Shown piece by piece: positions 8,812 through 16,897 of a stretch of DNA of 64,000 nucleotides. Both the position numbers and the translations under genes were made by a program. The notes below the pieces were generated by a model. It worked only from the letters and a program-made list of their open reading frames with translations. It had not been told where the DNA came from and searched no databases. Numbering within the stretch: the stretch's first letter is position 1; every line of letters begins with the position of its first letter. The stretch is from an uncultured bacterium (lineage in GTDB: Bacteria; Verrucomicrobiota; Lentisphaeria; Victivallales; UBA1829), in the NCBI GenBank assembly GCA_902778895.1, contig CACYZF010000008.1, forward strand, positions 186,001 through 250,000, in the 5' to 3' direction.

Positions 8812-9246
8812 ATGTACGACCGCACGATCAAATTCTTTAACGACAACGACCATTTCGCCAAGGAAAACGGCATGGTCATCACCCGCCTCGGCGAAGGCAC
8901 AAGCGAGGCCGTCCTGACCGCGTCCGAACGCCATTTCAACGGCATGGGCATCATCATGGGCGGCGCGCTCTTCACGCTCTCCGACTTCGCGTTCGCCGCC
9001 GCGATCCACACCTTCGGGTTCCGCGCCGTCGGCATGAACACCAGCACGGCGTTCCTGAAGCCCGGCAAGGGCGTCCCCGGCGCGAAGTTCACTGCCCGTG
9101 CCACACTCGTTTCGAAGACGCGCCGCACAGGTGTCTTCGACGTGAACGTCTACGACGAGGAAAACCGCCTGCTCGCCCACAGCCTCATGACCGGATTCAT
9201 CACCGAGACCCCGCTCTTCGACGATGAAGAAAAGTGTTCCAACTAG
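8812..9246 (+). CDS. Hotdog-fold acyl-CoA thioesterase (PaaI-like)
   Basis: A 144-residue single-domain hotdog protein. The PaaI/4HBT pattern is visible: HFNGMGIIMGGALFTLSDFAFA (the central helix with Asp), then NTSTAFLKPGKGVPGAKFTA and a final strand FDVNVYDEENRLLA. Such enzymes hydrolyse acyl- or aryl-CoA thioesters in the cytoplasm. I chose the ATG at 8812, 8 bases after AAGGAGA; a GTG two codons earlier is also open. Composition is GC-rich like the chromosome, and it marks the left edge of the AT-rich island that follows. Confidence 0.82.
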   Translation: MYDRTIKFFNDNDHFAKENGMVITRLGEGTSEAVLTASERHFNGMGIIMGGALFTLSDFAFAAAIHTFGFRAVGMNTSTAFLKPGKGVPGAKFTARATLVSKTRRTGVFDVNVYDEENRLLAHSLMTGFITETPLFDDEEKCSN

Positions 9247-9303
9247 TGCTGCCTAATACAGGTCTTCTTTTGTCTCGACCAGCCAAGTATAAGGAGAACA
9301 ATA

Positions 9304-9477
9304 ATGAAAAAAAGTATTGAAAAAATACTAATCAATGCAATTGACAAAATCAGCAAGACAGATACTTTTGTCTATGGAGAAAATGCGGAATATGCTCTCT
9401 GTAAAGTCGTAGATATCGCAATTCAAGCTAAACGCGATCTGGAAGAAGCTCGCGCCAAGGAACCCAAGGGCATATAA
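9304..9477 (+). CDS. Small unknown protein (57 residues) upstream of dpnI
   Basis: An ORF starting ATGAAAAAAAG with a textbook ribosome binding site (AAGGAGA at 9291-9297, 6 bases away) and ending in TAA at 9475-9477. The product is Lys/Ile-rich and helical (MKKSIEKILINAIDKISKTD..., ending EEARAKEPKGI), with one Cys. It is AT-rich, like the DpnI gene 91 bases downstream, so the two probably arrived together. I recognise no family. Confidence 0.6.
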   Translation: MKKSIEKILINAIDKISKTDTFVYGENAEYALCKVVDIAIQAKRDLEEARAKEPKGI

Positions 9478-9485
9478 TCATTTCT

Positions 9486-9502
9486 CCCCCCCCCAAAAAA
9501 AA
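9486..9502. repeat. C9-A8 homopolymer tract in the dpnI leader
   Basis: Nine C followed by eight A, between the small ORF and dpnI. Long homopolymers in leaders can vary in length by slippage; it is also a place where sequencing errors arise. Confidence 0.6.
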
Positions 9503-9568
9503 CAAACTAAATCATGACAGTGTTCACCAGATGACAGTTTTTTTCCATGAAAGAAAGAATATCCTTCC

Positions 9569-10330
9569 ATGAATCTTCTTTTTGATGCTGATGTTTCAAG
9601 ATACCATAGTCTCTCGCAAAGAGCCAGAGTCCTGACTGAAACCTGGACCGTGAAAAACAGTTATTGTCCTCGGTGCGGCAATCGTGTGCTTGAACATCTT
9701 CCGAACAACGCACCAGTGGGAGACTTTATCTGTCCGGCATGTCACGCACCCTATGAGCAAAAATCGAAAAATGGCGACTTTACTGCAACCGTCCTTGCCA
9801 GTAATTATCAAAAGATGATGGATGCTATCAGGAATAAAACTAATCCTGATTTCTTTTTTTTATCATACGATGCACCTACCCTGTCCGTGAAATCCTTTTT
9901 TGTGACGCCCAGGCATTTCTTTCATCCAGGCATCATTATTCCGAGAAAACCATTGCGGGCCGCGGCCCGACGCGCCGGATGGGTAGGATGTCAGATTCAG
10001 CTTTCTGAAATTCCGTACAATGGACGGATTTTCATCATAAAAAACGGGATGGAACAGGAAAAAGACTTCGTATTAAAACAGTATCATGACACATTGTTTC
10101 TCGAACAGCAAAGTATTTCTGCCAGGGGCTGGCTTCTTGACGTATGGAATTGTATCAATCAGCTTCCGGCAACCTTTACACTGAATGATGTTTACGCATT
10201 CGAGCAGCAACTTAGGAAAAAACATCCTGCAAACCAGCACATTAAAGATAAAATCCGCCAACAGCTTCAGGTTCTTCGGGACAAAAACATCCTCCAGTTC
10301 CATGGAAACGGTGTTTATTCAAAAACTTGA
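9569..10330 (+). CDS. dpnI: DpnI-like restriction endonuclease cleaving methylated GATC (Type IIM)
   Basis: A 253-residue protein that matches Streptococcus DpnI along its whole length from memory: SQRARVLTETW, SYCPRCGN, RRAGWVGCQIQLS, SARGWLLDVWNCI, and IKDKIRQQLQVLRDKNI near the C-terminus. The N-terminal PD-(D/E)xK nuclease has its catalytic residues at D52, E63 and K65 (DFICPACHAPYEQKSK), and the zinc site from C33xxC36 and C56xxC59. The C-terminal part (about 180-253) is the winged helix that also reads the methylated site. DpnI cuts GATC only when adenine is N6-methylated, needs no partner methyltransferase, and attacks Dam-modified incoming DNA; the host must leave GATC unmethylated. 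No methyltransferase is next to it. The gene is AT-rich with codon use unlike its neighbours, so it was probably acquired. The ATG at 9569 has only a weak ribosome binding site. Confidence 0.93.
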   Translation: MNLLFDADVSRYHSLSQRARVLTETWTVKNSYCPRCGNRVLEHLPNNAPVGDFICPACHAPYEQKSKNGDFTATVLASNYQKMMDAIRNKTNPDFFFLSYDAPTLSVKSFFVTPRHFFHPGIIIPRKPLRAAARRAGWVGCQIQLSEIPYNGRIFIIKNGMEQEKDFVLKQYHDTLFLEQQSISARGWLLDVWNCINQLPATFTLNDVYAFEQQLRKKHPANQHIKDKIRQQLQVLRDKNILQFHGNGVYSKT

Positions 10331-10382
10331 AGATGTTTTTGAATTGTTTTTAACGACATTTTAACAATACGGAGAAACAAAA

Positions 10383-11867
10383 ATGACGAAGAAAGAACTT
10401 GAACAAATGAAAGCAGAGGGCAAGTGCTGCCGCAACTGCTATAAATGCGATGATCCCGCTGTGCCTATCCCGTATTGCCACTTTTTTGACAGAGACCGCA
10501 ACGGGGATGATGTATGTGAATGCTGGATGGAACGCCTTCCAGAAACCGACGAACAAGTCAAAGACTTCGTGACTGAATTTAATTCTATGCACCCCGCCGA
10601 ACAGATCGTCGCCATCATGAACCGTATCTACGAAAACGGCATGACCACGACCAGCGGCGGCAACCTTTCCGTCCTCGACCCCGACGGCGACATGTGGATC
10701 AGCCCGTCCGGCATCGACAAGGGTTCGCTCCGCCCGTCCGACATCATGCGCGTGGACGCCTCCGGCTGCATCACCGGCCCGCACAAGCCATCCTGCGAAT
10801 ACCCGTTCCACAGCGGCATCTTCAAAATGTGCCGCGATGTGAAGGCGATCCTGCACGCGCATCCTCCGGCGCTCGTTTCATTCAGCATCGCCGGCGTCGT
10901 GCCGGACACCGCCGTCTTCCCTCACACGAAACGTCTCTGCGGCGACGTCGGGTTCGCGCCGTACGACGTGCCGGGCAGCGCCGCGCTCGGACAGAAGATC
11001 TCCGCCGTCTTCGCGCAGGGACCGCGCACGGTCGTGCTGGAAAACCACGGCGTTTGCCTCGGCGGCGAATCCCTGCTGGAGGCTTATCTGAGGTTCGAGA
11101 CGCTCGACTTCTGCGCGCGCACCATCTATCAGGCGTCGCTCCTCGGCGGCGCGAAACCGCTCACGGACGCACAGATTCAGGCGTACTCCGAAGACAAAAA
11201 CACCGCGTTCTCCGCGTTCACGCCGGGGCCGCGTTCCAGCGCCGAGCTCGAACTCCGCGCCACGACCGCCGCGCTCGTCCGCCGTTGCGTCCGGCAGAAA
11301 CTCTTCACCGGCGCATCCGGATCCTACGCGGTCCGGATCGAGGGAGACAAGTTCCTCGTCACGCCCGCGGACTGCGACCGCGCGAACCTTCAGCCCGGCG
11401 AACTCGTGCTGATCGACGGCACGAAGTTCGAGGCGGGGAAAACGCCCGATCCGCGCACGTGGTTCTTCAAGATGGTGTTCGACACCCAGCCCGGGGTCAA
11501 CGCCGTCTGCGCCGCGAATCCGCCCGCCATCGGGGCCTACCTGATCTCCCATGCCGAGTTCAATCCGCGCGTGATCCCGGAAAGCTTCATCCAGCTCCGC
11601 GAGACGCCCGCGTTTTCGTTCGACGACGCCCTCGCCGCGCCCGAATCGGTCGCGCGCACGCTCTCGGCGCGCCATCCGGTCGTGCTCGTGCATAACGACG
11701 CCGTGCTGACCTGCGGCAGCACCCCGCTGGAGGCGTTCGACCGCCTCGAAGTCACGGACTACAGCGCACAGGCGACCATCGCCGCGCAGTCGTTCGGCGG
11801 CCTCCGCCCGATCACCGATGCCCAGGTGGAAGACCTCGTGGAAGCCTTCAACCTGCCTCGGGAATAG
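10383..11867 (+). CDS. Tandem class II aldolase/adducin protein with Cys-rich N-terminus
   Basis: A 494-residue protein. Residues 1-68 form a Cys-rich segment (C15, C16, C19, C22, C32, C45, C47) encoded by AT-rich DNA. Residues ~70-270 form a class II aldolase domain with a glycine-rich phosphate region (TTTSGGNLSV), the metal ligands HAH (ILHAHPPAL) and a third His in ENHGV. Residues ~285-490 repeat the fold, but the HAH site is AAN (CAANPPAI) and the third His is replaced (HNDAVL), so the second half looks non-catalytic. Family members are sugar-phosphate aldolases such as L-fuculose- or L-ribulose-phosphate enzymes; the substrate is unknown. An internal ATG at 10588 (MHPAEQIV) begins exactly where the DNA turns GC-rich and may be the ancestral start. 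CGGAGAAAC precedes the ATG at 10383. Confidence 0.83.
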   Translation: MTKKELEQMKAEGKCCRNCYKCDDPAVPIPYCHFFDRDRNGDDVCECWMERLPETDEQVKDFVTEFNSMHPAEQIVAIMNRIYENGMTTTSGGNLSVLDPDGDMWISPSGIDKGSLRPSDIMRVDASGCITGPHKPSCEYPFHSGIFKMCRDVKAILHAHPPALVSFSIAGVVPDTAVFPHTKRLCGDVGFAPYDVPGSAALGQKISAVFAQGPRTVVLENHGVCLGGESLLEAYLRFETLDFCARTIYQASLLGGAKPLTDAQIQAYSEDKNTAFSAFTPGPRSSAELELRATTAALVRRCVRQKLFTGASGSYAVRIEGDKFLVTPADCDRANLQPGELVLIDGTKFEAGKTPDPRTWFFKMVFDTQPGVNAVCAANPPAIGAYLISHAEFNPRVIPESFIQLRETPAFSFDDALAAPESVARTLSARHPVVLVHNDAVLTCGSTPLEAFDRLEVTDYSAQATIAAQSFGGLRPITDAQVEDLVEAFNLPRE

Positions 11868-11879
11868 TACAAAAAAAAA

Positions 11880-11904
11880 GACCTATAGGTCCTATAAGTC
11901 CTAT
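11880..11904. repeat. GACCTATAGGTC-type short repeat after the aldolase gene
   Basis: Holds the palindrome GACCTATAGGTC followed by two imperfect GTCCTAT units. A related, more diverged version lies at 15035-15063. Confidence 0.5.
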
Positions 11905-11907
11905 TTC

Positions 11908-11954
11908 GTGCCGGAGCGTCAGCCCGGCACTACTGCCGTGGAGGGCTTGCCCTC
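11908..11954. repeat. Composite palindromic repeat, copy 1
   Basis: Three palindromes in a row: GTGCCGG-loop AGCGTCAGC-CCGGCAC (11908-11930), a degenerate ACTGCCG unit (11932-11941), and GAGGGC-TT-GCCCTC (11941-11954). It ends 2 bases before the stop codon of the leftward gene at 11957. The same order of elements occurs at 16849-16897 and 60735-60826. Confidence 0.75.
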
Positions 11955-11956
11955 CC

Positions 11957-12625
11957 CTATATCTTCCCCTTCCAGAAATCGTACGTGGTCGCGTCGTTCA
12001 GGATGAGGTCAATGTTATCTTCGATCACGGCAAGCGCTTTCTGATAATCGGAAGCAAATATCACAGTGCGTATCTTTTCGGGGGATAGCATCGCCATTTC
12101 CGTCGAGATATAGACGATCCATTGTGCGTGGACGAAATTCATGATTTCCTTCAGTTCGGAGAACAGTGCATCCGGGCGGAATTCGGGGTACGCCGGCGAC
12201 AGCCGGAACAGCGCATCGAGCACGGATTCCACCGAGGCGCAGGCGGCCGGATAGACGGCATGGTCGCCGTTGTATTCCAGGTCAAACGACGAAGTCGCCT
12301 TGCGGAAAAGAGCATGGAACGCGGAAACGACCGGATCGAGCAAGCCGTCCTCTTTCAGTCGTGCGTAGTTATCCTCGATCCAAATGGAAAAGTGTTCGAA
12401 GAAATTGCAGGCGTCGCGCCGATTTTCGATGTATATGCAGACCAGAGGGATATAATAGCGCACCTCCTCGTAGGTCCCGGCGGGCATCTTCCCGAAAAAG
12501 AGACGATCGAAATCCGCCCAGTCAAGGTCCGCATCGTCTTTTGACAGTATCTTCTTCAATTCCTCCGGCGAAAAATCGCCGCCGGGATCGCTTAAACGTG
12601 TCGGTTTTTCGTATTTCATTTTCAT
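11957..12625 (-). CDS. Unknown cytoplasmic protein
   Basis: A 222-residue soluble, largely helical and acidic protein (LSPAYPEFRPDALFSELKEI, NFFEHFSIWIEDNYARLKED). No signal peptide, membrane segment or familiar motif is visible. Two in-frame ATGs stand at the start (MKMK). It is the last gene of a leftward unit behind the Sel1/RDD gene (31 bases away). The composite palindromic repeat lies just beyond its stop. Confidence 0.68.
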   Translation of the reverse strand: MKMKYEKPTRLSDPGGDFSPEELKKILSKDDADLDWADFDRLFFGKMPAGTYEEVRYYIPLVCIYIENRRDACNFFEHFSIWIEDNYARLKEDGLLDPVVSAFHALFRKATSSFDLEYNGDHAVYPAACASVESVLDALFRLSPAYPEFRPDALFSELKEIMNFVHAQWIVYISTEMAMLSPEKIRTVIFASDYQKALAVIEDNIDLILNDATTYDFWKGKI

Positions 12626-12656
12626 TGTGATTTACCTCAATGCGGCAGGTAGTTTT

Positions 12657-14171
12657 CTATTTCCATGCCGGGAAGGAAAAAAGGAGGCCTCCAATCTTGG
12701 ACACGACGATGCCTGCCCCAATCATAAGGATGAAAACCAGGAATCCGAAAAACGTTTTCAGAGGACTGGCATGATACTCCACGGCATCCATATTCAGGCT
12801 TTCATCGTATGTGGCCTGGAGACCGTTGGATACTCTGTGATACTGAATGTACATCGTGATTATGTACAGAGGGGTCCCTGATGCCATGCCGCCCCAGAAG
12901 GCTCTTATATCGCGGACAAAGAAATCTTTGAACGAAAGGAGCTTATGGTCTTTCCGCATGATTTTGATGCCGAACAGCCACTTGCCAAGCGTTCCGCCGA
13001 AAGCCCAATGGATGACGCTGTCCAGAATGAAAGTAAGCAGTACGATCAGGCAACAACTGAAAACGAAACTTGTAATGCTGTCTTCTTCCGCCCAGAGTTT
13101 ACTCGACGCCAGGTATTCCTCCCAGAAAGAACTCATGCCCAGGAATAAGAAAACATATCCCCCAAGGACATTGACGATAGCAGTTTCGAAGAACAAATCG
13201 ATAAGCCGTGCGCCCCAGCGAAGGTCCGCGCGTGCCGGGGGAGCGTCGGGATCGACATCATCGACATCGCGGGGATGCCTCCATACGAGTTTTCCAAGCG
13301 TTTTCACGAAAAGGACCAGAAGGAAAACTCCGACGGCAAGATGAATGATTAGTCTCAGTCTGAACATATTGGCGGACAGAGGCTCGCCCAACGCCTTCTG
13401 CGCTTCGGGAACCCCCTGTTCCGCAGCCTTGCGATACCATTTTCTGGATTCCGCTCTGTTCTTTTTTACTCCAATGCCCTTTGCATAACAAACGCCGAGA
13501 CTGTATTGCGCCTCGGCAAGCCCCTGTTCCGCAGCCTTGCGAATCCAATTGACCGCTTCCGCATCGTTTTGCTTCGTCCCCAGCCCCTTTCCAGTGCAAA
13601 CGCCGAGATTGTATTGCGCTTCTGCATGTCCCTGTTCCGCCGATTTGTGGTACCAATAGACCGCTTCCGCATAGTCCTGCTCTATCCCCAGTCCCTGGTA
13701 AAAGCAAAGACCGAGATTGGATTGCGCCTCGGCAAGCCCCTGTTCCGCAGCCTTGCGGAACCATTTGACCGCTTCCGCATAGTCCTGTTCCGTTCCATGC
13801 CCTTGATAAAAGCAAAGACCGAGATTGAATTGTGCTTCAACAAGGCCCTGTTCCGCAGCCTTGCGGAACCATTTGACCGCTTCCGCATAGTCCTGTTCCA
13901 TTCCCAGCCCTTGATAAAAGCAATAGCCGAGTTTAAATTGCGCTTCCGCGTTCCCCTTTTCAGCCGCTTTTCTGAAATGCTTTATGGCGGACTCGTAAGA
14001 TTGTGCTTCGTATGCTTCGTTTCCCGCCGCAAGTTCGGTATCCCCGTCGTCGCCTGACACTGGACTGGTAAAGACCGTCAGAAGAACCGTCAGGCACAGA
14101 GCGGCAAGGCATGATGCCGTCCGCTTCATTCGAAGAGTGATGGAACGTTTTTTCTTTTTTGTCCGGTTCAT
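12657..14171 (-). CDS. Sel1-repeat protein fused to an RDD membrane domain
   Basis: A 504-residue protein from the ATG at 14171, chosen because it follows the upstream stop by 2 bases and opens a signal/anchor sequence (MNRTKKKKRSITLRMKRTAS then a hydrophobic run). Residues ~50-265 contain about six Sel1 repeats of 36 residues (AVKWFRKAAEQGLAEAQ...LGLCFYQGLG), superhelical protein-binding modules. One membrane segment follows at about 275-290. Then comes an RDD-family domain of three or more membrane segments (ADLRWGARLIDLFFE, FGGTLGKWLFGIKIM). The repeats are so alike in DNA (108-base period, about 13,390-14,010) that copy number could vary. The Sel1 part probably faces the periplasm. Function is unknown; the pairing suggests a membrane-anchored scaffold. 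Confidence 0.83.
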   Translation of the reverse strand: MNRTKKKKRSITLRMKRTASCLAALCLTVLLTVFTSPVSGDDGDTELAAGNEAYEAQSYESAIKHFRKAAEKGNAEAQFKLGYCFYQGLGMEQDYAEAVKWFRKAAEQGLVEAQFNLGLCFYQGHGTEQDYAEAVKWFRKAAEQGLAEAQSNLGLCFYQGLGIEQDYAEAVYWYHKSAEQGHAEAQYNLGVCTGKGLGTKQNDAEAVNWIRKAAEQGLAEAQYSLGVCYAKGIGVKKNRAESRKWYRKAAEQGVPEAQKALGEPLSANMFRLRLIIHLAVGVFLLVLFVKTLGKLVWRHPRDVDDVDPDAPPARADLRWGARLIDLFFETAIVNVLGGYVFLFLGMSSFWEEYLASSKLWAEEDSITSFVFSCCLIVLLTFILDSVIHWAFGGTLGKWLFGIKIMRKDHKLLSFKDFFVRDIRAFWGGMASGTPLYIITMYIQYHRVSNGLQATYDESLNMDAVEYHASPLKTFFGFLVFILMIGAGIVVSKIGGLLFSFPAWK

Positions 14172-14173
14172 GC

Positions 14174-14482
14174 TTATCCCGGATTTTGCGTTGCGGAAAT
14201 GATTACGAGTTTCGCGATCACATAGCCGATCATCGCGACAAGGACCAGAAAATCGTAGAAAAGCAGCAGAAAAAGTGAAGTCCTGCTTCGTTTTTTCAGA
14301 AAGAACCACAGATTGATTCCCAATGCCAGGAAGAGGTTGCAGACAAACAGGGAAACAACATGAAGCACGGATTTTTCAGGGGTCCGGACAAGCGGAATGA
14401 TCATCAGCCACACAAGCGCGAAACAAACGATGATCGACACCTTTTTCGAAATGGGTGTTTTGTTTTTTTCGATTTCATTCAT
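14174..14482 (-). CDS. Small multi-pass membrane protein
   Basis: A 102-residue protein with three hydrophobic segments at about 15-32, 40-60 and 68-95 and a short charged N-terminus (MNEIEKNKTPISKK). No family is recognised. It lies between another small membrane gene (55 bases upstream) and the Sel1/RDD gene (2 bases downstream), so it is likely part of the same membrane system. Confidence 0.68.
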   Translation of the reverse strand: MNEIEKNKTPISKKVSIIVCFALVWLMIIPLVRTPEKSVLHVVSLFVCNLFLALGINLWFFLKKRSRTSLFLLLFYDFLVLVAMIGYVIAKLVIISATQNPG

Positions 14483-14537
14483 TTTTCACCTCATTCTCGT
14501 TGCAATCCGGGTTAATGTGATTTGATGTTTCCGCGCT

Positions 14538-14888
14538 TTATCTCATTATCAGGCAGACAGCGAGTATCCAGGTCGAAATGGCGCCAGTGGCCCAGGACCA
14601 GTACAGGTCCTTTTCCGCACGGATCAGCTGTTCCGCTTTCTCTTTGTTATATTCCATGAGGACCTTGTTGCGTTTCTCAAGCTCCTCCGCGATCTTTCCG
14701 CGCCAGCCCCAGCATCCCTTGTAGTAGAAAAGCGGATATCTGGGGAGACAGTTGATGCAGTCCTTTTCGCAATCGGGCAGATTGTTCCAGAAATACTCTT
14801 TCGCGTCGATATGCCTGAAGATCGCCCGGACAAAGACGAAAACCGAAACACCAATAACAGGAACATACAGGATGACAAGCCAGATCAT
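14538..14888 (-). CDS. Small membrane protein with Cys-rich loop
   Basis: A 116-residue protein with hydrophobic segments at about residues 2-22 and 98-114. The connecting part has five Cys (CEKDCINCLPRYPLFYYKGC) followed by a charged coiled-coil-like helix (KIAEELEKRNKVLMEYNKEK). No family is recognised. It is the first gene behind the promoter at 14957-14984. Confidence 0.65.
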   Translation of the reverse strand: MIWLVILYVPVIGVSVFVFVRAIFRHIDAKEYFWNNLPDCEKDCINCLPRYPLFYYKGCWGWRGKIAEELEKRNKVLMEYNKEKAEQLIRAEKDLYWSWATGAISTWILAVCLIMR

Positions 14889-14956
14889 ATTTGTAATTGC
14901 TCCTTTCCGGCTGGCGTTCCGGGGTGTTTCGCAGGTGTGACAGACAACTTATCACT

Positions 14957-14984
14957 ACTATAGCATAGTTCGGGTGGATGTCAA
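14957..14984 (-). promoter_or_regulatory. Sigma-70 promoter of the Sel1/RDD operon
   Basis: Read leftward: perfect -35 TTGACA (complement of 14979-14984), 16-base spacer, -10 TATAGT (complement of 14957-14962) with TG immediately upstream of the box region (ATGCTATAGT). It is 69 bases from the first ATG. Confidence 0.75.
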
Positions 14985-15034
14985 GAAAACATGCTCTGTT
15001 TTTCATGGAGAAAACCGAAGAGGCCGGATGGAGG

Positions 15035-15063
15035 ATAGGTCATATACGACCTGTCGGTCCTAT
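15035..15063. repeat. Diverged ATAGGTC short repeat
   Basis: ATAGGTC...GACC...GGTCCTAT arrangement resembling 11880-11904. It is an imperfect inverted repeat and may form a weak hairpin. Confidence 0.35.
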
Positions 15064-15097
15064 TGTTTCCACCTCACGGAACGAGTTGTGCAGGCGT

Positions 15098-15133
15098 AAA
15101 AAGCCCGGAGCTCCGTTGAGGGGAACTCCGGGC
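15098..15133 (-). terminator. Rho-independent terminator of gdhA
   Basis: Stem CCCGGAGTTCC/GGAGCTCCGGG followed leftward by TTTTT, about 95 bases after the gdhA stop. Confidence 0.75.
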
Positions 15134-15226
15134 GGAAATCCGTTTCGGTCGGTGCGGTCGATTTTCCGACCGGCTGACCTTTCCAATCGAGCCGGTCTGC
15201 TGACCGTTTGACCGTCGGGCGTTCGA

Positions 15227-16591
<1,365 letters not shown>

Positions 16592-16628
16592 TTACTCCTG
16601 TATTGAATTTAGGATTAAGTTATCTAAT

Positions 16629-16657
16629 AATATACTACCGTTTTTCTCCATTTTCAA
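16629..16657 (-). promoter_or_regulatory. Sigma-70 promoter of gdhA
   Basis: Read leftward: -35 TTGAAA (complement of 16652-16657), 17-base spacer, -10 TATATT (complement of 16629-16634). About 35 bases from the likely start of transcription to the ATG. Confidence 0.75.
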
Positions 16658-16796
16658 AAAAAACAGCGCAAAAATCCGCAAAAAAACGCCGGAGATTCTG
16701 TTCCGGGCCGAAATTGTTTCCGATTCCGGAAAAACGAATCGGTATCCTCTATACTTATTAAAATGCATTTGCGCAATGACGCCGGATGACACCAAA

Positions 16797-16831
16797 GGAA
16801 AGCCCTCGCAACCATTTCCGATTGCGAGGGC
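16797..16831 (-). terminator. Probable terminator of the AIDA/FG-GAP gene
   Basis: Stem GCCCTCGCAA/TTGCGAGGGC followed leftward by TTTCCTTT. It lies beyond the palindromic repeat, about 65 bases past the stop. Confidence 0.6.
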
Positions 16832-16848
16832 CGAATTTATACTGATAC

Positions 16849-16897
16849 GTGCTCAAGCGTAGCTGTGAGCACAACTGCAGTTGAGGCTTTGCCTCAA
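16849..16897. repeat. Composite palindromic repeat, copy 2
   Basis: GTGCTCA-loop with AGCGTAGC-TGAGCAC (16849-16872), AACTGCAGTT (16873-16882), TTGAGGC-TTT-GCCTCAA (16881-16897). Same three-part order as copy 1 and copy 3. The last palindrome includes the TGA stop (16894-16896) of the AIDA gene. Confidence 0.78.

Larger units (their letters stand above)
14889..15226. other. Intergenic region between the membrane-protein operon and gdhA
   Basis: Contains the promoter of the membrane-protein operon (14957-14984), a diverged ATAGGTC repeat (15035-15063), the gdhA terminator hairpin (15098-15133), and a stretch with repeated GGTCGG/CCGACC words (15140-15215). No supported gene. Confidence 0.6.

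Noticed and set aside
9247-10400. Prophage or integron carrying dpnI
   Set aside because: No integrase, transposase, attachment repeat or phage structural gene could be found on either side; only composition and the gene itself suggest transfer.
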